From CBDDEH01 sp965226865 (GTDB taxonomy: Bacteria > Chloroflexota > Dehalococcoidia > Lucifugimonadales > JAGWBF01): DNA of 64,000 bases. Position 1 is the stretch's first letter. Each line of letters starts with the position of its first letter. Both the position numbers and the translations under genes were made by a program. Positions 1-8,670 of this stretch are shown here, piece by piece. The DNA is taken from the NCBI GenBank assembly GCA_965226865.1, contig CBDDEH010000004.1:620001-684000 (forward strand), in the 5' to 3' direction. Under the pieces are notes generated by a model. That model worked only from the letters and a program-made list of their open reading frames with translations. It was not told the origin of the DNA and did not search any database.

Positions 1-1
1 G

Positions 2-556
2 GTAGACCGTACGTCAGAAGCCACTCAGCGAGACCTTTCCAAACGCCTTGGCGTTGCACTGGGTGTCACTAACCTACTTCTGCGTAATATGGCCCAGAAG
101 GGCTATATACGCATAACCCAGGCCGGCTGGAAGCGGTGGCTGTATACTATCACTCCTGCCGGTATGGCCCGGAAGGTCAACCTGACCATTGCCTATGTCA
201 CCCGGTTTTTGAGTCACTACCGCCATGTTCGCCTAATGATTACCAAGGAACTGGCCCCACTTGCCCTAGATGAATGCTTCAAGGTGGCCATCTATGGAAA
301 GGGTGAGATAGGCGAATTGACCTACATATCACTCAGAGATCTTGGTATCGAGATATCTAACGTATTTGACAGAGATGCTGATGGTCACCGGTTCCTCGGC
401 ATGGGTGTTCGAGATATTGAGACACTGGAGCATGGCGAATACGACCGGGTGATAATCGCGTCCCTGGATAAAGTAGAGCGGAAACGGTCTGAACTAGCTC
501 TGTTGGGCGTTCCCGATGAAAAGATAGTAACTCTATTACCACAGGTGAGGGAATAA
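2..556 (+). CDS. MarR-type winged-helix regulator of polysaccharide locus (5' partial)
   Basis: The reading frame is open from the left edge, so the start lies outside the window; the internal ATG at 89 is not the true start. The visible N-terminus (S-x-R-D-L-S-K-R-L-G-V-x-L-G-x-T-N) is a winged helix-turn-helix of the type annotated as EPS-associated MarR family regulator. The wing and a basic linker follow. The C-terminal half is a Rossmann-like segment (KVAIYGKGEIGE, then a D-R-D strand end) resembling a nucleotide-sugar or CoA-binding domain. It ends 4 bp before an antiterminator gene, so the two look co-transcribed. A DNA-binding domain joined to a small ligand-binding domain suggests metabolite-responsive control of the downstream operon; the ligand is not known. 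Confidence 0.75.
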   Translation, partial: VDRTSEATQRDLSKRLGVALGVTNLLLRNMAQKGYIRITQAGWKRWLYTITPAGMARKVNLTIAYVTRFLSHYRHVRLMITKELAPLALDECFKVAIYGKGEIGELTYISLRDLGIEISNVFDRDADGHRFLGMGVRDIETLEHGEYDRVIIASLDKVERKRSELALLGVPDEKIVTLLPQVRE

Positions 557-560
557 GACT

Positions 561-1103
561 ATGGCGCTTGATTGGTATGTTGCAAAGATAAAGCGGAACC
601 AGGTGAGTCTGGTAGAAAACCAACTGGTTCTCAAGGGGCTAGAGGTGTATACCCCTCAGATAGTGGGACTGAGTGGTAGCCCTGGAAAGAGGGAGGCCCT
701 GTTCCCAGGATACATATTCTGCCACATGGATGTTACAAATAGGTACCATTGGCCAAGCCTATTGTGGACTCCCGGGTTAAGCTATTTGCTGCCTGCCGAA
801 GACCGCCCGTCTCCTTTAGTGGAAGACGCAGTGGATGAAATCAGAATGCGGGTTGAGGAGTGGAATAGAGGCGGCTACGTTCGAGTTTTCGAAAAAGGTG
901 ACCATGTCAAGATCAAGTCCGGACCTTTGAAGGGCCTGGATGCCATCTTTGGAAGTTACTTGCCAGCCCGAGAGCGTTGTGAAGTGCTGCTATACTGGCT
1001 TGGTGGCAAGCTAGCCACCTTAATAGACCCCAGAGACCTGGACGCGGTTCCAAAGGTTCGCGTCCGGTGGGGATGGGAGCGAGGGGCTACCGCAACCGCT
1101 TAA
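561..1103 (+). CDS. NusG/RfaH-like transcription antitermination protein
   Basis: This 180-residue protein has the NusG N-terminal (NGN) domain from about residue 4 (W-Y-V-A-K-I-K, then L-x-x-x-G-L-E-V-Y-T-P and L-F-P-G-Y-I-F) and a C-terminal KOW-like segment at about 112-150 (KGDHVKIKSGPLKGLDAIFG). Specialised NusG paralogs of the RfaH/UpxY/LoaP type stand at the head of long polysaccharide operons and let RNA polymerase read through internal terminators. Its position directly ahead of about 44 kb of sugar genes on the same strand fits that role. No ops-like loading element was identified. Antitermination of this locus is inferred from family and position. Confidence 0.85.
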   Translation: MALDWYVAKIKRNQVSLVENQLVLKGLEVYTPQIVGLSGSPGKREALFPGYIFCHMDVTNRYHWPSLLWTPGLSYLLPAEDRPSPLVEDAVDEIRMRVEEWNRGGYVRVFEKGDHVKIKSGPLKGLDAIFGSYLPARERCEVLLYWLGGKLATLIDPRDLDAVPKVRVRWGWERGATATA

Positions 1104-1208
1104 CGTGGCTCATCGATAACCGACCGCTCCCGACAAATATATATGGGTATCGCCATACTGACGGTGCCGTTGATAGAAGGGCCTCGGCAAGAAGAGTCGA
1201 GGACCGAA

Positions 1209-1345
1209 TGGGGGAGCCCTATCCTAAATTTTCCGACAGGGAAGGTTTCTTGTCAGCAATAGTAGCGATCCCAGCCAGACTTAAATCCACCAGGTTTCCC
1301 GGAAAGGTTCTGGCGAAAATCCACGGCAAACACATGATCCAGTAG
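1209..1345 (+). pseudogene. N-terminal fragment of a KdsB/CMP-sugar cytidylyltransferase
   Basis: A short frame starting at an ATG near 1209 reads into A-I-V-A-I-P-A-R-L-K-S-T-R-F-P-G-K-V-L, the nucleotide-binding signature that opens KdsB-type CMP-3-deoxy-octulosonate and acylneuraminate cytidylyltransferases. It stops at a TAG after I-H-G-K-H-M-I-Q, where an intact enzyme would have about 200 more residues. Another open stretch follows (about 1348-1437) with no family I can name. The fragment sits between the antiterminator and pseB. It is probably the debris of an ancestral cytidylyltransferase, whose role may now be filled by the SpsF domain encoded at 6,615. Confidence 0.6.
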
Positions 1346-1452
1346 AATGCAGTGTATACGTAACCAGCGGGGGACATGGTGCGGTGCGAGAGGTTATAAA
1401 GTGGCAATTGGAGCTCAGAGATGCAAAAACTTTTTGAGGAGCGATTAATACA

Positions 1453-2430
1453 GTGGAGTTAGACTTTAAAGACAAGACTATCTTGATTACGGGAGGGACG
1501 GGGTCTTTCGGCAGGGAATGCACCAAGGTGCTATTAAAGAAGGGCCCACCACGGAAGTTGATCATCTTCAGTCGGGACGAATTAAAGCAGCACGAAATGC
1601 AACAGCAGTTTGACCATCCATGCCTAAGATATTTTATTGGTGACGTTAGAGACAAAGAACGGCTTTACCGTGCCATGAGTGACGTAGATGTAGTCATTCA
1701 TGCCGCGGCGTTAAAGCAAGTACCTGCCTGTGAGTACAATCCTTTTGAAGCCGTTAAGACCAATGTCCTGGGTGCGGTGAATATCATAGACGCTGCCATC
1801 GACAGAGGTGTCGAGCGAGTCATCGCAGTAAGCAGCGATAAGGCCGTGAACCCTCTAAACCTCTACGGCGCAACTAAATTATGCGCCGAAAAGTTGTTCG
1901 TCCAGGGCAACTCCTACGCTGGACTCGATGGAGCCAAATTGAGTTGTGCCCGCTATGGAAACGTCATAGGAAGCCGCGGAAGCGCCATTCCCATATTCCT
2001 TCAGCAGAAGTCTGAAGGACGTGTCACTGTCACCGACAAACGCATGACGCGGTTCTGGATAACTCTTCCTGAGGGCGTGGAGTTTGTACTACGGTGTCTC
2101 GAACAAATGCACGGCGGAGAAATATTCGTCCCCAAGATTCCAAGCATGAATATTATGGACTTGGTGGAGGCTATCGCACCGGAGTGCGAGGTATCGTTTA
2201 CAGGCGTACGGCCAGGAGAAAAGATCCACGAAATATTAATATCCCCTGATGAGTCGAGGCAAGTCATGGAATTCGATGGCATGTTCGTGATCCAGCCTAC
2301 CTTTACGTGGTGGCGAGAAGCTAATGTAAATGGAGGGAATCCTGTATCTGACGGGTTCAAATACAGCAGTGATAACAATCCGCAATGGCTTACGGCAAAT
2401 GAGATAAAGGAGATGGCCTCTCGGTTGTGA
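1453..2430 (+). CDS. pseB: UDP-N-acetylglucosamine 4,6-dehydratase (5-inverting), PseB
   Basis: PseB removes water from UDP-GlcNAc and inverts C5, the first step to CMP-pseudaminic acid. The 325-residue protein has the Rossmann signature G-G-T-G-S-F-G at 14-20, the S-S-D-K-A-V-N-P-L-N-L-Y-G-A-T-K block that carries the catalytic Asp, Lys and Tyr of the FlaA1/PseB extended SDR family, and a closing V-R-P-G-E-K-I-H-E substrate segment. Length is normal for the family. The start is GTG with a GAGGAG ribosome-binding site just upstream. Its stop overlaps the pseC start by 4 bp, indicating translational coupling. CapD/WbjB-type dehydratases are close relatives, but the adjacent pseC, pseI and pseG favour PseB. 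Confidence 0.92.
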   Translation: MELDFKDKTILITGGTGSFGRECTKVLLKKGPPRKLIIFSRDELKQHEMQQQFDHPCLRYFIGDVRDKERLYRAMSDVDVVIHAAALKQVPACEYNPFEAVKTNVLGAVNIIDAAIDRGVERVIAVSSDKAVNPLNLYGATKLCAEKLFVQGNSYAGLDGAKLSCARYGNVIGSRGSAIPIFLQQKSEGRVTVTDKRMTRFWITLPEGVEFVLRCLEQMHGGEIFVPKIPSMNIMDLVEAIAPECEVSFTGVRPGEKIHEILISPDESRQVMEFDGMFVIQPTFTWWREANVNGGNPVSDGFKYSSDNNPQWLTANEIKEMASRL

Positions 2431-3650
2431 AGAAAATGGAGGTTGCCCACGAAACCCTTGCTATAAACGGTGGTATGCCGACCCGCCCGACTCCCCTGTC
2501 CTACGGGCACCAGGACATCGGGGAGGATGACATTGATGCCGTTGTCCAGGTGCTGCGTTCGAACTTGATAACCACTGGGCCGAAGGTTGGAGAGTTTGAA
2601 GAAGCAATAGCGGCCTATGTAGGAGCTCGATACGCGGTCAGCTTCAGCTCTGGAACCGCTGCCCTCCATGGTGCTGCCTTCGCTGCCGGCCTTGGTCCTG
2701 GCGATGAGGCCATAACAACTCCGCTCACGTTCTGCGCGACTGCAAACTGCGTGTCATTTGTGGGGGCCAAGCCAGTTTTCGCGGACGTTTGTCATAGTAC
2801 CCTCAATCTTGACCCGGTGCAGGTTGAAAAGCAAATAAATGCTCGTACTAAAGCACTGATAGCTGTTGACTACGGCGGCCACCCGTGCGAACTCGACGAA
2901 TTACTGACACTGGCCGACAGGCGGGGACTGGTTGTTATAGAAGATGCCGCCCACTCGTTGGGAGCTGAATACAAAGACCGGCGAGTGGGGAGCGTAAGCC
3001 ACCTCACCACATTCAGTTTTCACCCTGTAAAACACATCACGACCGGCGAAGGAGGCATGGTTACTACTAACAGCCTGGAGTACACACGTCGTCTACGTCT
3101 GTTCCGGAATCACGGCATCGATCAAGAAGCTCGGCACCGCCTGGGTCAAGAGATCGGCGGTTGGTATTACGAAATGACCGAACTGGGCTACAACTATCGT
3201 CTTTCTGACATCGGTTGTGCATTGGGTCTGTCTCAGCTACAAAAGCTTCCTGAAAATGTAATAAGACGGCGGGAGATCGCCAGCCAGTATGCCGAGGCTT
3301 TACGAGACCTAGACGGAGTCGTTCTCCCCACTGAGGAACCCTTCGTAAAATGTTCCTGGCACTTGTATCCCATACGACTGCGCTTGGACCGATTCTCCGT
3401 AGGCCGAAAAGATATTTTCCAAGCCTTGCGAGCTGAGAACATAGAGGTCAACGTTCACTATATTCCAGTGCACCTGCAACCCTTCTACAAGCAACGATTT
3501 GGTTATCGCGGTGGGGAATATCCTGTAGCTGAGTCCGCTTATGAGGGATTGATCACACTGCCTTTGTTCCACTCTATGACACAAAGGGATGTTGCAGACG
3601 TCGTAGCTGCGACAAAGAAAGTTATCAGACATTTCGAAGATCGGATGTGA
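2427..3650 (+). CDS. pseC: UDP-4-amino-4,6-dideoxy-N-acetyl-altrosamine transaminase, PseC
   Basis: PLP-dependent DegT/DnrJ/EryC1-fold aminotransferase that aminates C4 of the PseB product using glutamate. Visible features are the S-F-S-S-G-T-A-A-L-H phosphate-binding segment near residue 75, V-I-E-D-A-A-H-S-L-G with the ring-stacking Asp near 173, and S-F-H-P-V-K-H-I-T-T-G-E-G-G with the Schiff-base Lys at about 202. The opening A-I-N-G-G and the 407-residue length are typical of PseC. It starts at a GTG inside the GTGA overlap with pseB. A 120-bp stretch after it (3,651-3,770) has no recognisable gene. Confidence 0.92.
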   Translation: MKKMEVAHETLAINGGMPTRPTPLSYGHQDIGEDDIDAVVQVLRSNLITTGPKVGEFEEAIAAYVGARYAVSFSSGTAALHGAAFAAGLGPGDEAITTPLTFCATANCVSFVGAKPVFADVCHSTLNLDPVQVEKQINARTKALIAVDYGGHPCELDELLTLADRRGLVVIEDAAHSLGAEYKDRRVGSVSHLTTFSFHPVKHITTGEGGMVTTNSLEYTRRLRLFRNHGIDQEARHRLGQEIGGWYYEMTELGYNYRLSDIGCALGLSQLQKLPENVIRRREIASQYAEALRDLDGVVLPTEEPFVKCSWHLYPIRLRLDRFSVGRKDIFQALRAENIEVNVHYIPVHLQPFYKQRFGYRGGEYPVAESAYEGLITLPLFHSMTQRDVADVVAATKKVIRHFEDRM

Positions 3651-3770
3651 TTTTTCAGATGAACGCAGACAAGAGACGCTGCACATCAGAACATGCCGCA
3701 TTGGCTATTGCAATGACATTTACAACGGTGCGCAATTCAACTACATTGGATAGACTGCTCCGATTATCGG

Positions 3771-5546
3771 GTGCCAGGTGGTAGGAGGTTTAATACGACA
3801 ACGAGACAAGTAGATACTCCATTGACCATAGTGAGGAGAGGCAACGCTCCACCTCCTGAGCGGTTCTATGAGAGGTTTGGCCCTAAGGGCGAGTCTCTCA
3901 ATCCAGGCTGGCCAAAACTCACCACGGAAGCATCGGCGATTAATTTTGAGCCCAGGGATAAAGGGCTACATATATTGCTTATTAACCCTCCAATCCGCGA
4001 GTGGTCCTATCCCAATATCATGCCTATTGGTCAGGGTTACGTGGCCTCAGTCGCAGTAATGGATGGACACAAGGTTGACGTCCTGGATCTGAACGCGGCA
4101 CGTCGGAAACCGATCAAGGATGATTGGGCTACGGTCTCCAAATGGGTTGAGGCAGAGGTAGTTAGTGCTCTCGAAAAGGAGAGGCCTGACGTAATTGGTA
4201 TCGGAGGGATCATCACCCAGTACTCCCGTATAAAGCAGATTGTGGCGGTCTGCAAGCGCGTGTACTCGGACGTACCTGTTATGCTGGGCGGCGGCATCGC
4301 ATCGTCGATGCCCGAGTTCATGGTAAAGAGGCTCGGTGCTGACGTTGTTGCCCAAGAAGAGGCCGATGTAACTATTTCCGAAGTACTTCACCGCTTTGAA
4401 ATCGGTAGCTCAATGGACGGTGTCAAAGGCACAGCTTTCGGTGAAACAAATGGACATGGTGAATGGACAGTCAGGAACAATGGCCTCCGCCCTTCTGTAC
4501 AAAGCGCTGCATCAGGCCTCGATTATCTTCCATGGCCTTCGCGTTCTCTGTGGCCTATCGACGACATCTACAAGCGGAACCCTGTCGGGCACTTGAACTG
4601 GGCTAACAAATGGAGTGATGGGGGCGCTACAGCAGAAAGCCAATATTCCGTCTCCATGATCGCCTCCAGAGGCTGCCCATATGCCGGTAACGCCTGTGAC
4701 TACTGTTACGCTGCTTACTTAGGATCGGAGTATCGATTGCGTAGCCCTAGGGACGTTGTCGATGAAATGGAGTTTGTCAAAGAGCGATACCAAGTCGCCT
4801 ATATCCACTTCCTGGATGACTTAATGCTCACCGACTTCCGCTGGAATCTTGGGTTCTGTGCAGAACTCAGGCGTCGGAAGGAGGAAAAGGGGTTCGAAGT
4901 CATGTGGGGAGGCACATGCCGGACAAATATCGTCGCTGCCGAGGTGATTCGGGCAAAGAGAGAGAGTCGTTCTAACTTTCTGGAGCAGGCCTATGAAGTA
5001 GGGATGCGGCAAGTTGGCTACGGTGTAGAGTCGGCTAGTCCCACTATACTCAAAAGCATAGATAAGAGTGGACAGACACCAGAGAAGATAGAGATTGCGG
5101 TGCTGGAAACACAGCGTATTTTCGGGTATGCCGACTGCTCTTTCATGATCGGTTCGCCTGGAGAAACAAAGGAAACTGTCCGGGAAACCGTCGAGGTTTG
5201 CAAGAATATTGGATTGAGGCCGGAGGTCTTTTTCTTCACGACTGCTTATCCGGCGACCAAGTTTTGGGACTTGGCCCTTGAGAAGGGCCTCATAGCCCAA
5301 GCTGTTACTGGTAAAAAGGGTCCAGCCAACGAGGATATGGTCGAGGAGTACTTCCTCAGATTAGGCGAGCAGGGGGAATCCGTAAGAACCAACTTTAGCG
5401 ACGACCTTACGGATGACGAAGTAATAGAATTGTCCTGGTGGGCAGTCAGTGAGCTTGGTGCGCAGAACACAGTGCGCCACCCTCATAGTGGTGAGGTACA
5501 GGAGCGAAAGCCCGCATTCCGATCGGCTAGTCAAGCAGACTTGTAA
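3771..5546 (+). CDS. B12-binding-type radical SAM protein with CX6CX2C cluster motif
   Basis: The 591-residue protein has a leader of about 60 residues, a cobalamin-binding-like Rossmann domain (L-H-I-L-L-I-N-P-P-I-R-E-W-S-Y-P, G-I-G-G-I-I-T-Q-Y, P-V-M-L-G-G-G-I) and a radical SAM TIM barrel. The [4Fe-4S] cysteines sit at 302, 309 and 312 (C-P-Y-A-G-N-A-C-D-Y-C-Y). That is CX6CX2C instead of the common CX3CX2C, a three-residue insertion. V-G-Y-G-V-E-S-A-S further on is a normal SAM-binding motif. The B12 loop lacks a clear D-x-H-x-x-G, so cobalamin use is uncertain. The GTG start is chosen only as the longest; GTG/TTG starts near 3,822-3,831 are possible. Placed between pseC and a sugar dehydrogenase, it may methylate, epimerise or rearrange a sugar intermediate; this is inference. 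Confidence 0.75.
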   Translation: MPGGRRFNTTTRQVDTPLTIVRRGNAPPPERFYERFGPKGESLNPGWPKLTTEASAINFEPRDKGLHILLINPPIREWSYPNIMPIGQGYVASVAVMDGHKVDVLDLNAARRKPIKDDWATVSKWVEAEVVSALEKERPDVIGIGGIITQYSRIKQIVAVCKRVYSDVPVMLGGGIASSMPEFMVKRLGADVVAQEEADVTISEVLHRFEIGSSMDGVKGTAFGETNGHGEWTVRNNGLRPSVQSAASGLDYLPWPSRSLWPIDDIYKRNPVGHLNWANKWSDGGATAESQYSVSMIASRGCPYAGNACDYCYAAYLGSEYRLRSPRDVVDEMEFVKERYQVAYIHFLDDLMLTDFRWNLGFCAELRRRKEEKGFEVMWGGTCRTNIVAAEVIRAKRESRSNFLEQAYEVGMRQVGYGVESASPTILKSIDKSGQTPEKIEIAVLETQRIFGYADCSFMIGSPGETKETVRETVEVCKNIGLRPEVFFFTTAYPATKFWDLALEKGLIAQAVTGKKGPANEDMVEEYFLRLGEQGESVRTNFSDDLTDDEVIELSWWAVSELGAQNTVRHPHSGEVQERKPAFRSASQADL

Positions 5547-5605
5547 TAGTTCCGACCCCCATGGTCCCTCTGTTGGTCCGGATTTACTACTATCGTGCGT
5601 TTTAG

Positions 5606-6610
5606 ATGAAGGCTCTGGTCCTAGGATGTGGATCCATAGGCTATCGCCATATCTCGCATCTTCTTCAGCTTGGCATAAAGGCGGTAGAGGCTGCAGATCC
5701 CGATGAAGACGCTTGTAGTAGGGTGCGTACCGGCTTCGGCATCTGGGCCACCTGTGATCCCGACGAAGCGTTACAGAGAGAACCAGACGTAGTCCTAGTA
5801 TGCACTCCCGCTCAGCTTCATTTGGAGTTGGCTCTTCGATCGTTGGAAACTGGCGCTCATGTTTTTATTGAAAAGCCCATATCCACTACACTTGAAGGCT
5901 TGGAAGAGCTACTTCGGGTTGCTGACTCAAGCAAGCAGATTGTTCAGGTGGGTTACAACCTCCGGTACCATCCTGCGATGAAAACGATTAAGCGTATGTT
6001 GGATGATGGAATGGTGGGGGACGTTCTGACTGCGCATGTTGAATTTGGCCTATATTTAGCCAAATGGTGGCCAGGCCGTGACTACCGCGGAAGCTACATG
6101 GCTGATGCGGATCTTGGAGGAGGATTGCTTCTAGACGCCTCACATGAAATCGATGCGGTGTTGTGGTACTTGGGTCCGGCTCGAGACGTCGCCGCCTTCG
6201 GAGGCAAATTAAGCAGACTTGAAATAGGTGGCGTTGACTCCATTAAAGTAATCATGAACATGGAATCCGAAGCGATAGCGTCATTGCATATTGATTGCCT
6301 GAAGCCAACATATACACGAGTGCATGAACTGGTCGGAGAAGGTAGCCGTATCGTCTGGGACTGCCCTGAAGGGCGGGCGGATACAAGTCTGGGAAGGCTA
6401 ATCTGGTTCGATCGAGAGTCGGACACGTATAAACCAGTAAAGCTCAATGGCAACCCCGAGGAGACTTACCTAGCCGAGCTAGCTGACCTCCTGCAATCTG
6501 TGGAAACAGGACAGCCACCGTTGGTTGGCGTCAGAGAAGGCGTCGAGGTGCTTAAAGTCACCAAGGCAATCCAACAATCCATCAAGTCTGGTGAAGTAGT
6601 CAAGGTCTGA
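5606..6610 (+). CDS. Gfo/Idh/MocA-family sugar dehydrogenase
   Basis: NAD(P)-dependent oxidoreductase of 334 residues. The N-terminal Rossmann fold begins M-K-A-L-V-L-G-C-G-S-I-G. The E-K-P-I-S motif at about residue 93, with the family's catalytic Lys, is followed by the substrate domain, including G-G-G-L-L-L-D-A-S-H-E-I-D with the usual Asp/His region. In nonulosonate clusters such enzymes oxidise a hydroxyl to a ketone ahead of an aminotransferase; here the next gene carries an aminotransferase domain, so an oxidise-then-aminate pair is plausible. It ends 4 bp before that gene. The substrate cannot be read from sequence. Confidence 0.85.
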   Translation: MKALVLGCGSIGYRHISHLLQLGIKAVEAADPDEDACSRVRTGFGIWATCDPDEALQREPDVVLVCTPAQLHLELALRSLETGAHVFIEKPISTTLEGLEELLRVADSSKQIVQVGYNLRYHPAMKTIKRMLDDGMVGDVLTAHVEFGLYLAKWWPGRDYRGSYMADADLGGGLLLDASHEIDAVLWYLGPARDVAAFGGKLSRLEIGGVDSIKVIMNMESEAIASLHIDCLKPTYTRVHELVGEGSRIVWDCPEGRADTSLGRLIWFDRESDTYKPVKLNGNPEETYLAELADLLQSVETGQPPLVGVREGVEVLKVTKAIQQSIKSGEVVKV

Positions 6611-6614
6611 CTTT

Positions 6615-8660
6615 ATGTTAGCTGCGATAGTCCAGGCCCGTATGGGCTCCAGTCGACTGCCTGGGAAAACCCTTATGGAAGTTTCCGGGAAGCCTCTGTT
6701 GCAGCGACTCGTGGAAAGGGTTAAAGCCTCCTCTTTTCTAGACGACGTAATCGTAGCGACTACGACCAAGACACAAGACGACGCTATTGTAGATTTTGCG
6801 CAAAAAGTGGGCCTGAAGTATTACAGAGGCAGTGAGGAAGACGTACTTGATCGGGTATATCAGGCGGCGCTTCAATACAACGTCGACCACATCGTCAGAG
6901 TGACTCCAGACTGTCCTCTGTTAGACCCACGTGTTGTGGATGAAGTAATCGAAGCGTATATGTCCGGAGAGTACGATTACGTTACTAATACGCTCCGCTA
7001 TACCTATCCCGACGGCTTGGATGTTGAAGTATTCTCCTTTAGCGTGCTGGAGCGGGCTTGGGCGGAAGCTCAGCTACCGTCCGAAAGGGAGCATGTAACG
7101 TCCTACATCCGCAACTCAGGGCATTTTAGGTTGTTTAACATCGAGAATCAGACTGACCTATCACACTTGAGGTGGTCGGTTGATACCGAAGCCGATCTGG
7201 CACTTGTCGGCGCGATTTACGGGTGGTTAGGCGACAAAGGGGATGATTTTCAATTGGATGACGTGGTGGCCTTGTTTGCGAGTCATCCAGAGCTTAATTC
7301 GATGAATCAGCAAAGAATATTGAATGAAGGTTATTATCGATCTCTGATTAACAACTTGCCCGTACCTCCTCGCAGCCTCAACCTTGAGCGCTCTTTGACG
7401 TTGAAGAAACGGGTAGAAGCCATTATTCCTTCTTCCACGCAGACCTTGAGTAAGGGGCCGACCCAGTTCGTACAAGGTGCGGCGCCTGTTTTCCTCGCCC
7501 GAGGCGAAGGAAGTCATGTCTGGGATGTGGACGGAAACGAGTACATCGACTACCCGATGGCCCTCGGCCCAGTTATTCTTGGCCATAATGATGGAAAGGT
7601 GACAGATGCGGTCGTACATCGGATGCAGGAAGGTGTGGTCTTTTCGCTTCCGCATCCATTAGAAATAGAATTGGCAGAGCTTTTGGTAGAGATTATCCCT
7701 TGCGCTGACATGGTCCGATTCGGAAAGAACGGGTCGGATGCTACTTCTGGCGCGGTTAGGGTTGCTCGAGCATACACTGACAGAGATATAATTGCCTGTT
7801 GCGGCTATCATGGCTGGCAGGACTGGTATATAGGGACCACCACCCGTAACAAGGGCGTCCCTAAAGAGGTGCAAGGGCTCACTGTTCCATTCGATTACAA
7901 TGATATTTCCAGTTTGGAGCGCGTATTCGCCGAGTACCCGGGCCAGGTAGCCGCGGTTATTATGGAGCCTGTCGGCGTTATTGAGCCCGCGGATGATTTT
8001 CTCAATCAGGTCAAAGAACTTGCCCAGCGCGAAGGCGCCCTGCTCATATTCGACGAGGTGGCAACGGGTTTTCGGATAGCCCTTGGCGGTGCCCAAGAAT
8101 ACTACGGCGTTATCCCAGACTTGGCGTGTTTTGGTAAAGCGATGGGCAACGGATTTCCACTTGCAGCCATCGTGGGCCGGCGAGAGGTAATGGAAATGTT
8201 CGATGAGGTCTTCTACTCCTTTACTTTTGGCGGAGAGATCATCTCCCTTGCGGCGTCCTTGGCGACCATCAAGGAGATGCAGGACAAAAATGTCGTAGGG
8301 CATCTTTGGGAGCAAGGGCGAAAGTTAAAGGACGGTTACAATGTGCTGGCCCAACAGTTTAGAGTGGGGCAATTCACCGAGTGTGTTGGATTACCCCCGC
8401 GCACAGTGGTCACGTTCCAAAATAAAAATGGCGATGATCCCCTCGTGCTCAAGAGTTTGTTTCAGCAGGAATGCCTGAAACGTGGGGTGCTTTTCTCTGG
8501 CGGCCACAACGTTTGTTACAGCCACAGCGACCAGGACATCAACTACACTTTGCGAGTGTACCGGAGCTCAATGGAGATATTGGCCTCGGCAATTGGCGAG
8601 GGGGATGTTGCCGAAAGGTTAGAAGGCCAGCCGGTACAACCTGTGTTTAGGCAAGTTTAA
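6615..8660 (+). CDS. SpsF-type cytidylyltransferase fused to a class III (GSAM-like) aminotransferase
   Basis: Two-domain fusion of 681 residues. Residues 1 to about 240 form an SpsF/CMP-sugar nucleotidyltransferase (A-A-I-V-Q-A-R-M-G-S-S-R-L-P-G-K, then R-V-T-P-D-C-P-L-L-D-P). This domain could activate the nonulosonic acid with CTP in place of PseF, which is otherwise absent. Residues from about 265 are a glutamate-1-semialdehyde-2,1-aminomutase-like PLP enzyme: F-D-E-V-A-T-G-F-R with the PLP-ring Asp, and the Schiff-base Lys at about 508 in A-C-F-G-K-A-M-G-N-G. With the preceding dehydrogenase, the second domain may install an extra amino group on the sugar. The fusion keeps both active-site signatures. 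The stop lies 10 bp before pseI. Confidence 0.85.
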   Translation: MLAAIVQARMGSSRLPGKTLMEVSGKPLLQRLVERVKASSFLDDVIVATTTKTQDDAIVDFAQKVGLKYYRGSEEDVLDRVYQAALQYNVDHIVRVTPDCPLLDPRVVDEVIEAYMSGEYDYVTNTLRYTYPDGLDVEVFSFSVLERAWAEAQLPSEREHVTSYIRNSGHFRLFNIENQTDLSHLRWSVDTEADLALVGAIYGWLGDKGDDFQLDDVVALFASHPELNSMNQQRILNEGYYRSLINNLPVPPRSLNLERSLTLKKRVEAIIPSSTQTLSKGPTQFVQGAAPVFLARGEGSHVWDVDGNEYIDYPMALGPVILGHNDGKVTDAVVHRMQEGVVFSLPHPLEIELAELLVEIIPCADMVRFGKNGSDATSGAVRVARAYTDRDIIACCGYHGWQDWYIGTTTRNKGVPKEVQGLTVPFDYNDISSLERVFAEYPGQVAAVIMEPVGVIEPADDFLNQVKELAQREGALLIFDEVATGFRIALGGAQEYYGVIPDLACFGKAMGNGFPLAAIVGRREVMEMFDEVFYSFTFGGEIISLAASLATIKEMQDKNVVGHLWEQGRKLKDGYNVLAQQFRVGQFTECVGLPPRTVVTFQNKNGDDPLVLKSLFQQECLKRGVLFSGGHNVCYSHSDQDINYTLRVYRSSMEILASAIGEGDVAERLEGQPVQPVFRQV

Positions 8661-8670
8661 AGAAAGAGAT

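Noticed and set aside
3651..3770. Possible small RNA or leader between pseC and the radical SAM gene
   Set aside because: No stem with a T-run, no promoter-like pair and no conserved motif could be seen.
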